Origin: Gaertneriomyces semiglobifer
Lineage: Eukaryota > Chytridiomycota > Chytridiomycetes > Spizellomycetales > Spizellomycetaceae
NCBI GenBank assembly: GCA_025558075.1
Contig: JAHLKF010000032.1
Span: 62,001-126,000 of the forward strand
Length of the DNA stretch: 64,000 nucleotides
Direction: 5' to 3'
The notes under the pieces: model-generated
Database searches by the model: none
What the model saw: the letters and a program-made list of their open reading frames with translations, nothing else
Told to the model about the DNA's origin: nothing
Shown: positions 22,493 through 33,857 of the stretch, piece by piece
How the letters are laid out: each line of letters opens with the position of its first letter
Position numbering within the stretch: the first letter of the stretch is position 1
Position numbers and translations under genes: made by a program

Positions 22493-23505
22493 ATTTTACG
22501 TGTCACGCTTTTGGATGCTTGTAAGATGCACTTGGGTATGATTTGTCTGTAGTCGCTTGGAAAGCTGCAGGGAAAAGAGCAACTCGCTCATCCTTTTAAC
22601 TCACGCTTGGCCCGAGACATTTCATTCGTTTTTGCTGCAAGGATCCGTAAACTATCGTCATAGGGTGACGTCGAAGCGAAGGGTAGCTCAATGAGTGGTT
22701 AAGGTGGAATCCTCTCGTCGCGTGAGGTATCGCCTTCCCGCGCGATTATAGGTTACGTAAGCTCCGCTGCGCGTTGTGTACAAGCGCTGCGCCTAGTTCA
22801 TGACTTGTAGTGGAAAGTGATCATAGGCTGTGAACGGTTAGTATTCTAGGTATCCGATTCACAGCGTTCGAACTCTTTGATGTAAAATCCTGCTGGCACA
22901 CATTTGTCCGCCGGTGTGTCGTCCGGTTTTCACACTTCCTCACTACGCAGTTATAGCCGATTGCTCGTCATCATTGGGGCTTGTATAAATTAAACAATTT
23001 AATTTCAATGCTTTCATACAACTGATTTAATCTCAAGTAATATGTGTGAACGCCTGGTCTCCCGCATCCTTCGAAACTCAAAAGTCGCCATCCTAGGCTG
23101 ACGTAGAAAACGAGGAAAGGATTACCTTGGCTACATTGAGGTTCCGGGCGATCGACACGTACATACTGCAACGCCCCAGAACCAAAGTGGTCTTTCTGAA
23201 CTGAATGCTCGTCGTTTGTCGTTGAACAGAGTTGTAAACAAACAAGTAACGTCGCGCATGTGGCACAGCTACATTAGAAGCGAATATCGATAAGGTTTCG
23301 TCGCGAGTGCCAAGACTTCGCTGAGCGCCGCCAAGAAAGTTAAGACTTATATGAGGACGAACATAAAAAGAGAAAGGAGGTCAGGTTCTCTCGCTGTATT
23401 TGTCTTCCACTAACTCATATTCAAGCAACCGGTCCATAAGAGATCCGAGATTCAGATTCTGTAGCGTGATTACATCTCCATTCAAAACCAATACGGAATT
23501 CAAAG
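22493..23505. other. Intergenic between divergent genes, no gene seen
   Basis: Between the small minus-strand gene and the VIT-vWA gene. No coding signal. An AAAGGAGG-type purine tract lies near 23370-23385, just before the likely transcription start of the VIT gene. Confidence 0.45.
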
Positions 23506-26420
23506 ATGATGTACGGGCTCATTGTCGTCCACCTGGACCAGCCATGGAACTGCAACACCGTGTTACCTCTCCAACGTGTACATGTTCAGGGCGAGATCCT
23601 GGATACCGCAGCCAAAGTCCATCTCACGCAAGTGTTTTTAAACACCAGCACTAAGACTGAAGAAGTCGTCTACAAGTTCCCGTTGCATGAAGGGGCGGTT
23701 GTAAGTGCGTTCGAAGCGACGATAGGGACGACGGTAATAAAAGGGGTTGTAAAAGAAAAAGAGGAAGCTAGAAAGGAATATGAGAAGGCCAAGAGTGAGG
23801 GGTTGAAAGCCGGTTTGATAGATCAACAGGCCGAAGATGGTAAGTTGTAAACCATTGGGTTGCGTTCATTGGATGGAACGGTTTGCTGATGCTTTCTTCT
23901 AAAGTGTTTCAATGCACCGTTGGGAACGTGCCACCGAAAACATCGGTTCAAGTGCGATTGACGTATTACACGGAATTGTACAATGATGTATCGGAAGCAG
24001 ATCAAGTGCGGTTCACTTTGCCCACAGCCATTGCGCCTCGCTATGGAGATACCGACCTTGCATTCAACGATACTGCGAGTTCAAATGTGCAGACATCGCT
24101 CGACATGGAGCTTGTCTGTAAGATGCAAACGAACATTGAGAAAGTAACGTCGCCCAGCCACGAGATCAACGTACAGAAAGGTGAAAACGCGAATCAGACC
24201 ACTGTCATTCTGTCAACTGTGGGAGCGTTGGAAAGGGATATCACAGTGCTTGTCAAGGCTGTATCCTTGGACGCCCCAAAATGTCTTATTGAAGAGCATC
24301 CTATTACGAAATCACATGCGGTATCACTGACGTTCGCACCGCGGTTCAACCTCACGCCCTTGACATCCACCGAACTGGTATTTCTCATTGATCGATCTGG
24401 ATCCATGGAAGGGTCACGCATTCAGCAAGCCTCACAGGCGCTCTCGCTTTTTCTCCGTTCGATCCCTGTGGAGAAGCATTTTTTCAATATCATTGGATTC
24501 GGAAGCAGTCATAAGGCGTTATTTGATACTGCTGTTGAATATAATCATGACACGTTCAAGCAGGCGGATATGTATGCTCGACGCTTAAAGGCAGATATGG
24601 GAGGCACGGAGATAGAGAATGCGCTTCGAGAGACGTTTGCCAGAAGAAAACGGGATATTCCTTTGCAAGTTTTCTTGGTGACGGATGGGGATGTTTGGGG
24701 ATTGGAGTCGTTGATGGAGATGGTGCGGGTAGAGGTGAAGAACAGTTCGAAGGAAGGGTTTGTGAGGGTGTTTACACTTGGAGTTGGGGAAGCGGCGAGT
24801 AGTGCGCTTGTGGAGGGAGTGGCGAGGGTTGGAGGTGGGTTTTCACAAAGGGTGATGGAAGGCGAGAGGATGGAGAGTAAGGTGATGAGGATGTTGAAGG
24901 GTGCGTTGTCTCCCCCAATAGGAGACGTGAGACTGGAATGGGACGGTGTAGGCAACGATATGGTAGTCGATGATGTAGAGCTGGTGGAAATGGAAGACGC
25001 CAATCCAGGTGCTACCAGTGCTGAACAGAACCCCGTTTCTTCTGCTCCACCAACAACTACGGAACCAATGTCGCTGTTCCAGCCTGACCTCCCCGCCGAT
25101 AAGGACACCGCGCCCAAGAGTCTCCCCACTATCACATCCACGACCCTTCAATCTCCATTCCACATTCCTCCCATGTTCCCGGGAATTCGCTTCACGGTTT
25201 ACGCATTTCTTCCTGCGTCAACTACGCTCCCTTCCAAGGTTACCCTCCGCGGTATGTCGCTACAAGGACCAGTCGAACTCGTGACTCCCGTTCCGACGAA
25301 CCCCATCGTGGGCACGACGATCCACACCCTCTTTGCAAAAAGTCTTATCAAAGACATGACAGACGGGAAATCGTATATCCACGCGCTTCTCGATGCCCCC
25401 ACGCATCAAGCGCGATTACAGCAGATGGGGATTCAATCAAAGGGAGAACTCACACCAGCAAATGTGGACGATATTGTCAAGCGGGAAGTCGTGCAGTTGG
25501 GGATCCAATTTGCGGTCGCGAACAAGTATGTGTCTTGGGTAGCCATTGAGAACCGGGATGGGAAGGAGAAGGTGGTGGCACCAGGTGTTCCGGACGAAGA
25601 AGAGGTTGGTCCACAAGTGGGTATGTACTCCTTGTCCATTCGTTTGCTTTTGAATTTTTTTTTTGTTGGGCTTTTCATTAATAGTGTTCGTTTTGCAGCG
25701 TTTTCCAAGCGCGGTGGTGCGCCCTCCGGATTTAAGGCAAGGATCGCTATGTCCAGTGGTCCGCCGCCCTCTGGATTTGGCGGGTCTGCGAAGCGCATGG
25801 TAAAGAGCATGGTTACCGCTATGGCACCGCGAATGATGCACGCTGGCCCTGCACCGCAGCTTCTGATGCAACAAAGTGTCTGTCCTCCCCCAATGCCCAG
25901 CCCGCTAATGATGAAATCGGGGGGATACCAAGCGGCTCAAAGTACGGCGTTCATGGGAGCTCCATCACTAAGTATGCAACCATTACAAATGGATTCCGCA
26001 CCTATGGCAGAGTTAGCCATGGAAACCGACACGATGGAATGTTTTGCAGCTCCAACAAACAATGGTAGACCCAAAACGCCATCAACGCCTATGGAAACAC
26101 TTCACGCAATTCTGGACCACCTCAACTTTTCCGGGCTCTTCAACCATCAGAAGTCCGCCGATCTTGCGAGAATCACGGGGTTGTCGGTCTCGCTGTTCAC
26201 GCCGCCCACTCCGCCTTTTAAGAACGCGAACGAAGAGAGTGCACTGAATGTGTGGACCACGGTGGTCATGTTGACGTTTGTCAGGAAACGGCTGGGGGAC
26301 ATGAAGGAGGAGTGGGAGTTTGTCATTGAGAAGAGTGAGAGAGCGGTGGAGAAGATGTTGCCTACGTTGGGTTTGACGAAAGAGGAGGTGGATGTGGCTG
26401 CTAATAATGTTGTTGTGTGA
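23506..26420 (+). CDS. VIT-domain plus von Willebrand A-domain protein, 3 exons
   Basis: Exons are 23506-23839, 23905-25620 and 25699-26420, giving 923 aa. The N-terminal part is a VIT domain (LQRVHVQGEILDTAAKV, then VYKFPLHEGAVVSAFEATI, then KEEARKEYEKAK). Residues about 268-440 are a vWA domain with a complete metal site motif, FLIDRSGSMEG (D274, S276, S278), and a later VTDGDVWG. This architecture is shared by inter-alpha-trypsin inhibitor heavy chains, PARP4 and many fungal and amoebal cytosolic proteins; no signal peptide is present here. The C-terminal part has a Met/Pro-rich segment and then a helical tail like that of PARP4/vault-associated relatives. The second intron (25621-25698, GTATGT and TTTTGCAG) is 78 nt with no stop, so retention would add a hydrophobic 26-residue insert. 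Confidence 0.88.
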
Positions 26421-27164
26421 TGATGAGATATTTAGTCTCTCGTGTATATAGCTGAATGGGGTACTCTCTTGTGGGTGTTCCCAAATTTACTGTTTTTTGA
26501 TATAACTCGCCGCTGCCCACGTCCCTTCCTTGTCTAACCTCTGCTACATCTGAGCAGTAACAGCAATCAATTCACAACCTACATTTTTGATTCACGCGAA
26601 CTCCCTCCCCACTTCACAGCGCTTTCCCACTACACAAGTTTCTCACTGGAATCACTATTCAATAAGACGCTTTCAGTAGTCGATAAGCAGATTGTGTCGC
26701 TTGCCGTCAAGTCAACGGGCCACTCTGTAATTTAAAACAGGGTCACAAGAGCCACACCGTCCCCAAGCGGCGCGAGTCAAGTGCAAGTGAAGTGACATGA
26801 ATGTGGCAACTCTTGTGAGAAACCTGGTGTGGTCCCTGTCACAAATGCCGTTCGCATTGTCGTTTGGGCACCACACAGCAACTCCACCACCTGGATCACA
26901 CACATACACAGATTGTTGAAATTGGGAGCACAGGGGGAAGCACCTCCCAGACAGAGCGAGAGCCAAAGGAAAACGGGAGGAAAAAGGGTTCAAGGACATG
27001 GATGAACGCAGAGTGTGTGTCTGTTGAGTTTTTGAAAACGTGAATGAATCAGCAGCAGCAGGAGGAGGGTTTCTGGAGTAGGGTGTTGCGCGTTGTGTGT
27101 TCGTGTCCGTGTGTGTGTGCGTGTGTGTGTGTAGCACGGGAAAACAAGTGTTGTAAGTTGTGGC
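26421..27164. other. Intergenic, with a GT-rich microsatellite
   Basis: Between the VIT-vWA gene and the PH gene, both plus strand. A GT/CG-rich simple repeat spans about 27100-27132, in the likely 5' untranslated region of the PH gene. No gene seen. Confidence 0.5.
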
Positions 27165-29327
27165 ATGATGACTTTGACGAAAGGGATTCCGCCGTCGTCG
27201 TCTCGTCGATCGAGTCTTCATGCGGGTGTCAAACTGAGTTACTATGGCGTGTCTGTACCCGACGATGGCAGCGTGGTTGCCGAGACGATTATGCGAGAGG
27301 GGACGATGAAATCTGGCACACAAGAAGGGACGACGCAGAGCGAACGACGGCGACGGCCGAGGAGTCGATCGAGGCCGAGTCGTGTTAGATCGAGTTATGG
27401 AGCGCCGAGGTTGAGCGATCTGGTAGAAGAGCATGAGGGACCGAGTGAAGAAAGCGAAATGGAAGTAGGGAAAGACGGGAGGGTGATTCGTGATACGCGG
27501 GGAGAAATGCGAGGACATGAGAATACGGATCAGCGACAACTGAATGAAGGATTATCATCATACCAATATCAACACACGGCATCACATCCTGATCATGCAT
27601 ATCTGCAACGCCGACCTTCTCTCCCGACACCATCTGAACTGTCCAACATGGTCCCCGTCATATCCGGGCACCTGTACAAACTGGGCGGTAACCAGCGCTG
27701 GCAGTACCGCCTCTTTCGCTTCGACGGTGTTCTTTTCACATGCCTCTCGAAACGCGTGAAAATCCCCAAGGAGGCACACGACATCCAAACCGACTTTTTG
27801 GCGGGCACTAATAACATCCCCGGGCTACGAAGTCAGCTGCTCAAATCCGAAGGAGACAGGATCTGGATTCCTAAATGGACACTTAACGTGAAGAGCGTAA
27901 AAGGCGTGTGGCTATGGAGCGGAAGAGGTGTAGAGTGTATTTATCGATGTGAGCGAGGGTCAGAAGGGACCACGAAAGAGAGTGGGAACGGGAGTGAGAC
28001 GGAAAAGAAACGAGATGAAAAGACACCTCATGGAATGGATTTAGATTTTTTGAATATCCCCACCCCGTGGTTTTCGAGTTTGAAGCATGTGTTTTTCATC
28101 CGAACGAACGAGCGGACGGTGACGTTACGCGCCAAGAATCGGGACGAGATGGAGAAATGGTTGTTTGTGTTGGGACGAATGTGTCGTGTGCTGAGTGAGG
28201 ATGCGGGTGTACCGTTTAGTGGAGGGTATTCTGGTGAACGAGGACGTCCTCAGAGAAGCATGCCGATCGATGGGTATGATAAGGAAACGGTGTTCGACAC
28301 GATTGGTCGACCGCGGAGAGATGTGGAGTATGTGTTGCCGCCCGTGGAACGGAAACCGTCTGTCAAGCAACGGTTTGCAACTCCTTCTGCCGCCGCTGCC
28401 GTCCCGTCATCGGCATCGTCGTTGTCGTCATTGTCGTCGTCGCAGTCTTCTACACCACAACCAGGATTACCATCATTGGAAGGGATGTCTGCAATGCCAA
28501 GATCCATGTCGATGGACGAACCGTCTATTTTCCAGCAACTGGATTCGTTGGAACGTGATTTACAACGTGCACAGATGGAACGCGATCGGATGCGTATGAC
28601 TTTTGATGCGTCCCAGACGATGCTGGATGAGGGACGGTATCTGGGGACAGGCCCGAAACGCATGGAGAGTCTGACTGACGATAGTTGGACGTTAGAGCGA
28701 CGTGGTACGGTTCCGAGTGGCAAGTCTGGTGTTTATCCAAAGGGGTATGACATGCACGCGGCTGCGGCTGCTGCTGCTGCTGCGGAGATGGACGAGGACG
28801 CGATGAGTACACCTATCATTACGTTTCTGAACACGGGGATGGGGTTGGAAGGAACACGTGGTGGTGGTGGTGTGTCAGTGGGTGGTGGTGGAGAGCAGTA
28901 TAAGACGAGACGGGATGAACAGGTGTGGAGACGGAGTGTGAGCATGTTGGTGCGAGATATGAATATGCCGATGACGATTGAACGCGACGACACCGACAGC
29001 GATGACACGTCTAGTGGTGGTGGTGGTGGTGTCAGGAGGACGAAGAGTAGTCATGGACGGGAAACGAAGGGTGGTGGTACTGGTGTGGGCAAGAAACCGA
29101 TACAGTCGTCGCCGCTTTCGAGTAGCTCATCGCTTCGATCCAATTCGACCGCGTCTTCAACGTCAACAAAGTCAACGTCGTCGTCGGTAATGACAAAGGG
29201 ACGGGATGGGGGAGGAGAGATGACACTGGAGCGACGGATGTACCTAAACCACGTCCGACGGGAAGTGAAGTGGGGAAGTGTGGATGTGGAAGGACGCAAG
29301 AAAGTCATTGAGCGCGATCGCCGGTGA
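27165..29327 (+). CDS. PH-domain protein with low-complexity tail
   Basis: Single exon, 720 aa, starting at tandem ATG codons. Residues about 165-345 form a pleckstrin-homology domain with insertions: ISGHLYKLGGNQRWQYRLF (first strands), KWTLNVKSV, HVFFIRTNERTVTLRAKN and the closing helix DEMEKWLFVLGRM with its invariant Trp. PH domains bind phosphoinositides or protein partners at membranes. The N-terminal 160 residues are basic and disordered (SERRRRPRSRSRPSR). After the PH domain come runs of Ala, Ser, Gly and Met, including polyAla near 28760-28785 and polyGly near 28860-28890, with a short coiled-coil (QQLDSLERDLQRAQMERDRM). The partner is unknown. The antisense strand is open for long stretches because of codon bias and is not coding. 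Confidence 0.83.
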   Translation: MMTLTKGIPPSSSRRSSLHAGVKLSYYGVSVPDDGSVVAETIMREGTMKSGTQEGTTQSERRRRPRSRSRPSRVRSSYGAPRLSDLVEEHEGPSEESEMEVGKDGRVIRDTRGEMRGHENTDQRQLNEGLSSYQYQHTASHPDHAYLQRRPSLPTPSELSNMVPVISGHLYKLGGNQRWQYRLFRFDGVLFTCLSKRVKIPKEAHDIQTDFLAGTNNIPGLRSQLLKSEGDRIWIPKWTLNVKSVKGVWLWSGRGVECIYRCERGSEGTTKESGNGSETEKKRDEKTPHGMDLDFLNIPTPWFSSLKHVFFIRTNERTVTLRAKNRDEMEKWLFVLGRMCRVLSEDAGVPFSGGYSGERGRPQRSMPIDGYDKETVFDTIGRPRRDVEYVLPPVERKPSVKQRFATPSAAAAVPSSASSLSSLSSSQSSTPQPGLPSLEGMSAMPRSMSMDEPSIFQQLDSLERDLQRAQMERDRMRMTFDASQTMLDEGRYLGTGPKRMESLTDDSWTLERRGTVPSGKSGVYPKGYDMHAAAAAAAAAEMDEDAMSTPIITFLNTGMGLEGTRGGGGVSVGGGGEQYKTRRDEQVWRRSVSMLVRDMNMPMTIERDDTDSDDTSSGGGGGVRRTKSSHGRETKGGGTGVGKKPIQSSPLSSSSSLRSNSTASSTSTKSTSSSVMTKGRDGGGEMTLERRMYLNHVRREVKWGSVDVEGRKKVIERDRR

Positions 29328-30742
29328 TTGAATGCATATGCGATTGAATGTGAGCGACTGAACATGAACGCGAGGGCATACACATGCGATTGCGATGTGG
29401 ATGCATGGGACACTTTTTACTTTTTTGGAGGACACTCTTTTCTTTATTGCTATTCTTTCTTGACCTTTTCTATGTATTATTGTAGATGTACATTCGTTTT
29501 TTTATAGTTGATTTTTCCATAGTTCGGGGGGGGACCCGCGTCTCCCTGCACTAGATCTAGAGACGAGACACACCATATGCTTGGTGGTGAGTTGGATATA
29601 TCCTTATATAGATGTTTTGGGGTTAGAATTTTGGGTGGTGGTTATTATACAAGCCAGAGTTTTTACTATTGCATGTCGGATGTGTGTGCATGTGTTAGAT
29701 TCGGGATTCGAGGGACCTTGCATGCAATATGTAGTTCTAAGTTTTACTCTCCGAGGGATGTTATGTCTCCTTCGGAGGGGACGGGGTCTGTTTTCATGTT
29801 TAAATTTAAAAAAGCCAGGTCCCACTTTTATTTCTCGCCCCTCTTTTTTACCCTTCGGAAATGAGGCCGATGTCGATACCTGGGTTTTACTTTGCTCTCT
29901 CTCTCACTCTTTCTTTCTTTTTGTCTTTTTGACAATATTATTATCTGATTGACGACCTGCAAAGAGACAACAAGAACAACAACATTAAAGTTTGCGCACC
30001 TTTTGTGCGCGTTGCGTGCGTGTGTGCGCCGAGCTCAAACAAAATAGCGCGTTGCTTGACTCGAGTGAGTTTCCTTCCTGCACATGTATTCTATTACAAG
30101 TGATTCTTTACTATGCGCCAGGCAGTAGCGGGTCCTATGATAACTTACTAGTTACTTATACTTACGTATTTATTACTACTGGGCACTAATAACACACACA
30201 ATATCACACACGCATAACTGAACACGCAACCGCGCCACACAAACAGACTTTTTTCACCCGTTTTGTGTTCATGTTCCGTTCCGGGGGGCAAGGCACCCCG
30301 TTGTGTTGTTACTTTGTTACTAGTTGTGTTAGTTAGTTAGTTAGGAAGTGAGAGCGAGTGAGATATGAGTGAGGGCATATGGGCACAGTGCACATTTGCA
30401 CAGGACAGCGGGCGGCGGGCGCGGGGGCGAAAGAGAAAGAAGAAGACAGTTCAAATAAGAACCACGTCCCCCCCCCCCCCAACAGTCCCCCTCCTCTCGC
30501 ATCCTTCTTATCACACCACCACCACCACCACCATCACAACAACACATAGACTGCGTTCGATCGGGAGACGTTGACCGTTTCCGCTTTCGACCGTTCTCTC
30601 TTCTCCAATTGCGCTGGTTCGCACACACATAGAATAGATCCATATACTTAGTTTACTACTACTAGTTATTACCTATATACACACTACTCCCCACCACACC
30701 CTCACACCCCACTCACACCCTCACATCACATCACATTCCATA
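29328..30742. other. Intergenic, simple-sequence rich
   Basis: Long 3' and 5' flanks between two plus-strand genes. Contains T-rich tracts, a C run at 30471-30480, and a (CAC/ACC)n run at about 30514-30537. No gene recognised. Confidence 0.5.
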
Positions 30743-31740
30743 ATGGTCAACTTGACTCCTCTTCTCTTGGCTGCTGGCAGCCTGGCCCTTTTTGTTGCTG
30801 ACGGTGGCTCCGTCAACGCTCTTGCCACTCCGCAACAGCAACAACAACATCAACAAGGCTTTGTCAACATTGACCACTCGGCTCATCGTCATGTTCGTCG
30901 CATTGCCAAGCGGGGTGATCAACCGGCTGCTGTCAAGGTCTGCAAGAAAAAGACCGCTTCAACAGCCCTCGTTCCCACTTCCACTCCCGTCGTCCCTGCT
31001 CCTGCACCACTACCACCACCAGCAGTACCCACCAGTGTCGCCTACAACGTTCCCACCGATACTCCCAAACCCGAACAGCCAAAGCCTACCCCGAAACCAG
31101 AGGAGCCAAAGCCCACCCCGAAACCCCAACCTCCAAAACCCACCCCTACCCAGGCTCCCCCAAAGCCCACCGAGACTCCCAAACCCGCGCCCGCGCCTCC
31201 CGTCGAAAAGCCCAACCAGTCCTTCCTCGACGCCTGTCTCAACCGCCACAACCGTCTCCGTGCTCAGGACGGTAAGAAACCCCTGAAATGGTCCAACAGT
31301 TTGGCCAACCACGCCACCCAATGGGCTCAGAACCTGGCGAACCGTTCCCCCGCCATCGTTTCCCTCAAACACTCGGGTACCGACGGCATGGGTGAGAACT
31401 TGTACGGATTCGAGACTACTGGAAACGAGTTGCCTGACTGTACGCGGGCCGTACAGAACTGGTACGACGAAAAGCCACTGTTCCCCGCCGGCGGGCGTAT
31501 CGGCGATGGTAACTTCTTGCAGTACGGACACTACACCCAGATCGTGTGGGGTACCACCACCGAAGTCGGATGTGGGTTCGCCCATGGACAGGGCCGCAGC
31601 AGCCAGACCTTTTACGTTGTCTGCAACTACAACCCTGCGTAAGTCTTTTAATCCTTGGTTGCTTCTCTCTCTCTTTAGATACTTATACTTATTCTTTTTT
31701 CTTTTTTAGTGGTAACTTGCGTGGAGCTACCATTCCTTAA
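30743..31740 (+). CDS. Secreted CAP/SCP (PR-1-like) protein with proline-rich stalk, 2 exons
   Basis: Exon 1 is 30743-31638 and exon 2 is 31710-31740; the intron is 71 nt (GTAAGT and TTTTTTAG). The product is 308 aa. Signal peptide residues about 1-27, then a short Q/H region, a basic KR site, and a Pro/Lys stalk (about 90-155, KPTPKPEEPKPTPKP type) as in fungal Pry proteins. The CAP domain (about 160-308) shows HNRLRAQDGKKPLKW, NLYGFE, AVQNWYDE, GHYTQIVWGTTTEVGCG and CNYNPAGN, with the His and Glu of the CAP cavity. Yeast Pry proteins of this class bind and export sterols and fatty acids. The last ten residues come from the second exon and complete the NPAGN motif, which supports the splice. 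Confidence 0.92.
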
Positions 31741-32586
31741 ACTACGACGACGACGCCTCTTGACGTTCATTCACACACACGCACTTTCATTGCATCTATG
31801 AACCCACCCCACTCTTTTTCTCCGCCCTCCCTCGCGTGCAACAACAACCCTAACCGCATACGTGTGCCTCGTAGTGTACACACAACATACACACACCACT
31901 CTTAGTTTTTTCTTCTACCCGGTCTTTATTCTTTTGACTTTTGGAGCGCTAGTAACTTTCCCCACCTGCCCCCACACCCATGTTGTTATCTTTTTTTTTT
32001 TCTTACCACCCCCTCCCTCGACCACATCTCGTCGCCCCTCTTTCCTCGCTTTTTCCCCCGACTCTTCATCACACTTGTTGTCTCGACTTTACGCCTGTTT
32101 CTCGCTCGCTCGCTCTCTCACTTTCTCTCGGTCTCACTCTCTCTCTCTCCCTCTGCACGCACCGCGCTATCACAAGTTGACATTTTCATTTTTTGGATCT
32201 TTGTTAAAGCATTTTTCTGCGAATGGGAGTTTCGAACCATGTCTATGGATGTTGGTGTTGTTGTGATTGGGAGTTAGAATGTTGTTGGGGTGTGTAGGTA
32301 GTGAGCAACCCGAAAACGAGGCGCTTGTTGTTGGGACATACAGTAGTATCCACAGGGGATGGCTCTTGTCTTTTTTTGAGAGAAACGCATGTGTTTGGTA
32401 CTTTTCCTTTTACCTTTCTTTTAATGTGAACCGACATATATATGACTCTTGTATTCTGAACGCCGTGTTGTATATGTATCTGCCGTTTACTTGTGTTCAG
32501 CTCGTGCTGGTTGGTCATTTGTAGTATCCATTAGATTTGTTTGTTTGTGGGTTGTGTATGTTTTTGATCGTTAGGCGTGGAGAACA
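31741..32586. other. Intergenic, T/C-rich 3' flank
   Basis: No gene seen. Pyrimidine-rich tracts include (CT)n at about 32095-32155. Confidence 0.5.
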
Positions 32587-32658
32587 GCGAGGTTGGCTCA
32601 GTCGGTAGAGCGTAGGTCTCATAATCCTAAGGTCGTGAGTTCGATTCTCACACCTCGC
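32587..32658 (+). tRNA. tRNA-Met (CAT), elongator type
   Basis: A 72-nt cloverleaf: acceptor stem GCGAGGT/ACCTCGC, D arm GCTC...GAGC, anticodon loop CTCATAA, T arm GTGAG TTCGATT CTCAC. The anticodon is CAT. The T54-T55-C loop and the lack of initiator features indicate elongator Met. No intron. A T run at 32689-32694 follows. Same anticodon as the tRNA at 44911-44982. Confidence 0.96.
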
Positions 32659-32688
32659 AATAACAGTCACTGGTGAGCCTTGAAAATA

Positions 32689-32694
32689 TTTTTT
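32689..32694 (+). terminator. Possible Pol III terminator for tRNA-Met
   Basis: Six T residues starting 31 nt past the tRNA 3' end; the first strong T run downstream. Confidence 0.4.
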
Positions 32695-33857
32695 CGACCA
32701 CGTAGGATCTGTTTTTTTTTTTTTTTTTTTTGTAGCGGGTATGGGTGGATATGTAAGTCGTGTTATTGCTTCTGGTCTTGTTGGGAACCTGTGTGTAACT
32801 TGCCATGAGATAAGCTGATCGATCTTTTTGTTATGTAGCTTTGTTTTTTAAAAGCGTTTTGGTGCTGACTCCGTGAGACGTAGAAGCGCGTAAATATAAC
32901 AGTAAAGTTTCACATCCCGGTCTAGTTTCGTGAGGTTTCGTCAGTGTGATGGTGGGTGTCAAGATTGTTTATTTCCAATTTTGGTGAGATTTATTTAAAA
33001 GGATATGAAATACTGGTGTGTGTAAATGTTGGTTTTTGGAAGAGTTTGGTTTAGGCAGGCGAGAAGGGCAAAAGGGGAGTGGGGGTTTCTCAGTGTATTT
33101 TGAGACCGTGGTTTTTTGTTTTGGGGGTACGAAGTGGGGGGTGTTTGATAAACTTGATAAAAGAGGGGAGATAGGGAGTTTTTGGTAATTGCGTTTTTTG
33201 ATAATATGAGAAAATAGGTGAAGGTGAGAAAATACATATTGGGTACCCCACCCATTCTGAAGTTTTGTTTGTTTGTGATGATGAAAAACCTAGACATGAA
33301 GACGAGGGCGTGAATAACGTGAATTTGAATATCTTTTGAGAGTTGGCCAAAGACTTTTAAAATCGGTCAACTTACACAGCAAAAAAAAGTGGGCGCAACA
33401 TAAAGTGGTGAGAAAACATAATGAGTGGTGTGCGAAAAAACATCAGAGTGGGTTTCCTCCTCTTCTTCAGCACACAGCATTCATTCAAACCAAAACGGGG
33501 GGGGGGGGGGGAGTGAAGATGCAGAGAAACGTCGCAATACCACCGGTGAAAAAATCTCTGAAAACTGAATGGTGTCCGTCGGTCACACACAACACATAAT
33601 TCATTTCGCGACCTTTGTCGACATACAAACGGGTGTGTTTGTGCAAGCACTCAAAACTGTGGTCTGACATCTGACACACACACACACACCATCAGTCAGT
33701 TCACCCTCCGTTGCGAATTGCTTCACTATCATAACAGGATGAGACCCTCAAGCGCGAATACATCTGACCCATACTCCACCACCTAATCCTTTTTTCATTC
33801 TCTCTATTCCAAAACACCATTTCAACATATAAACTTTAAATCGCAAAAAACTTTAGA
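32695..33857. other. Intergenic with homopolymer runs
   Basis: Contains a T run of about 20 (32711-32731), a G run of about 15 (33497-33512) and (AC)n at 33672-33688. No gene recognised. Confidence 0.5.

Noticed and set aside
24545..25141. Minus-strand frame rich in Ser/Thr opposite the vWA region
   Set aside because: Antisense of a well-supported gene; no independent signal.
26712..27539. Minus-strand open frame of 275 codons at the start of the PH gene
   Set aside because: Arg/Ser/Thr/His-rich composition typical of an antisense frame, no motif, and it overlaps the PH coding sequence.
31010..31585. Minus-strand Gly/Trp-rich frame inside the CAP gene
   Set aside because: The reverse complement of the proline-rich stalk yields Gly/Trp/Leu repeats by chance; the CAP domain on the plus strand is certain.
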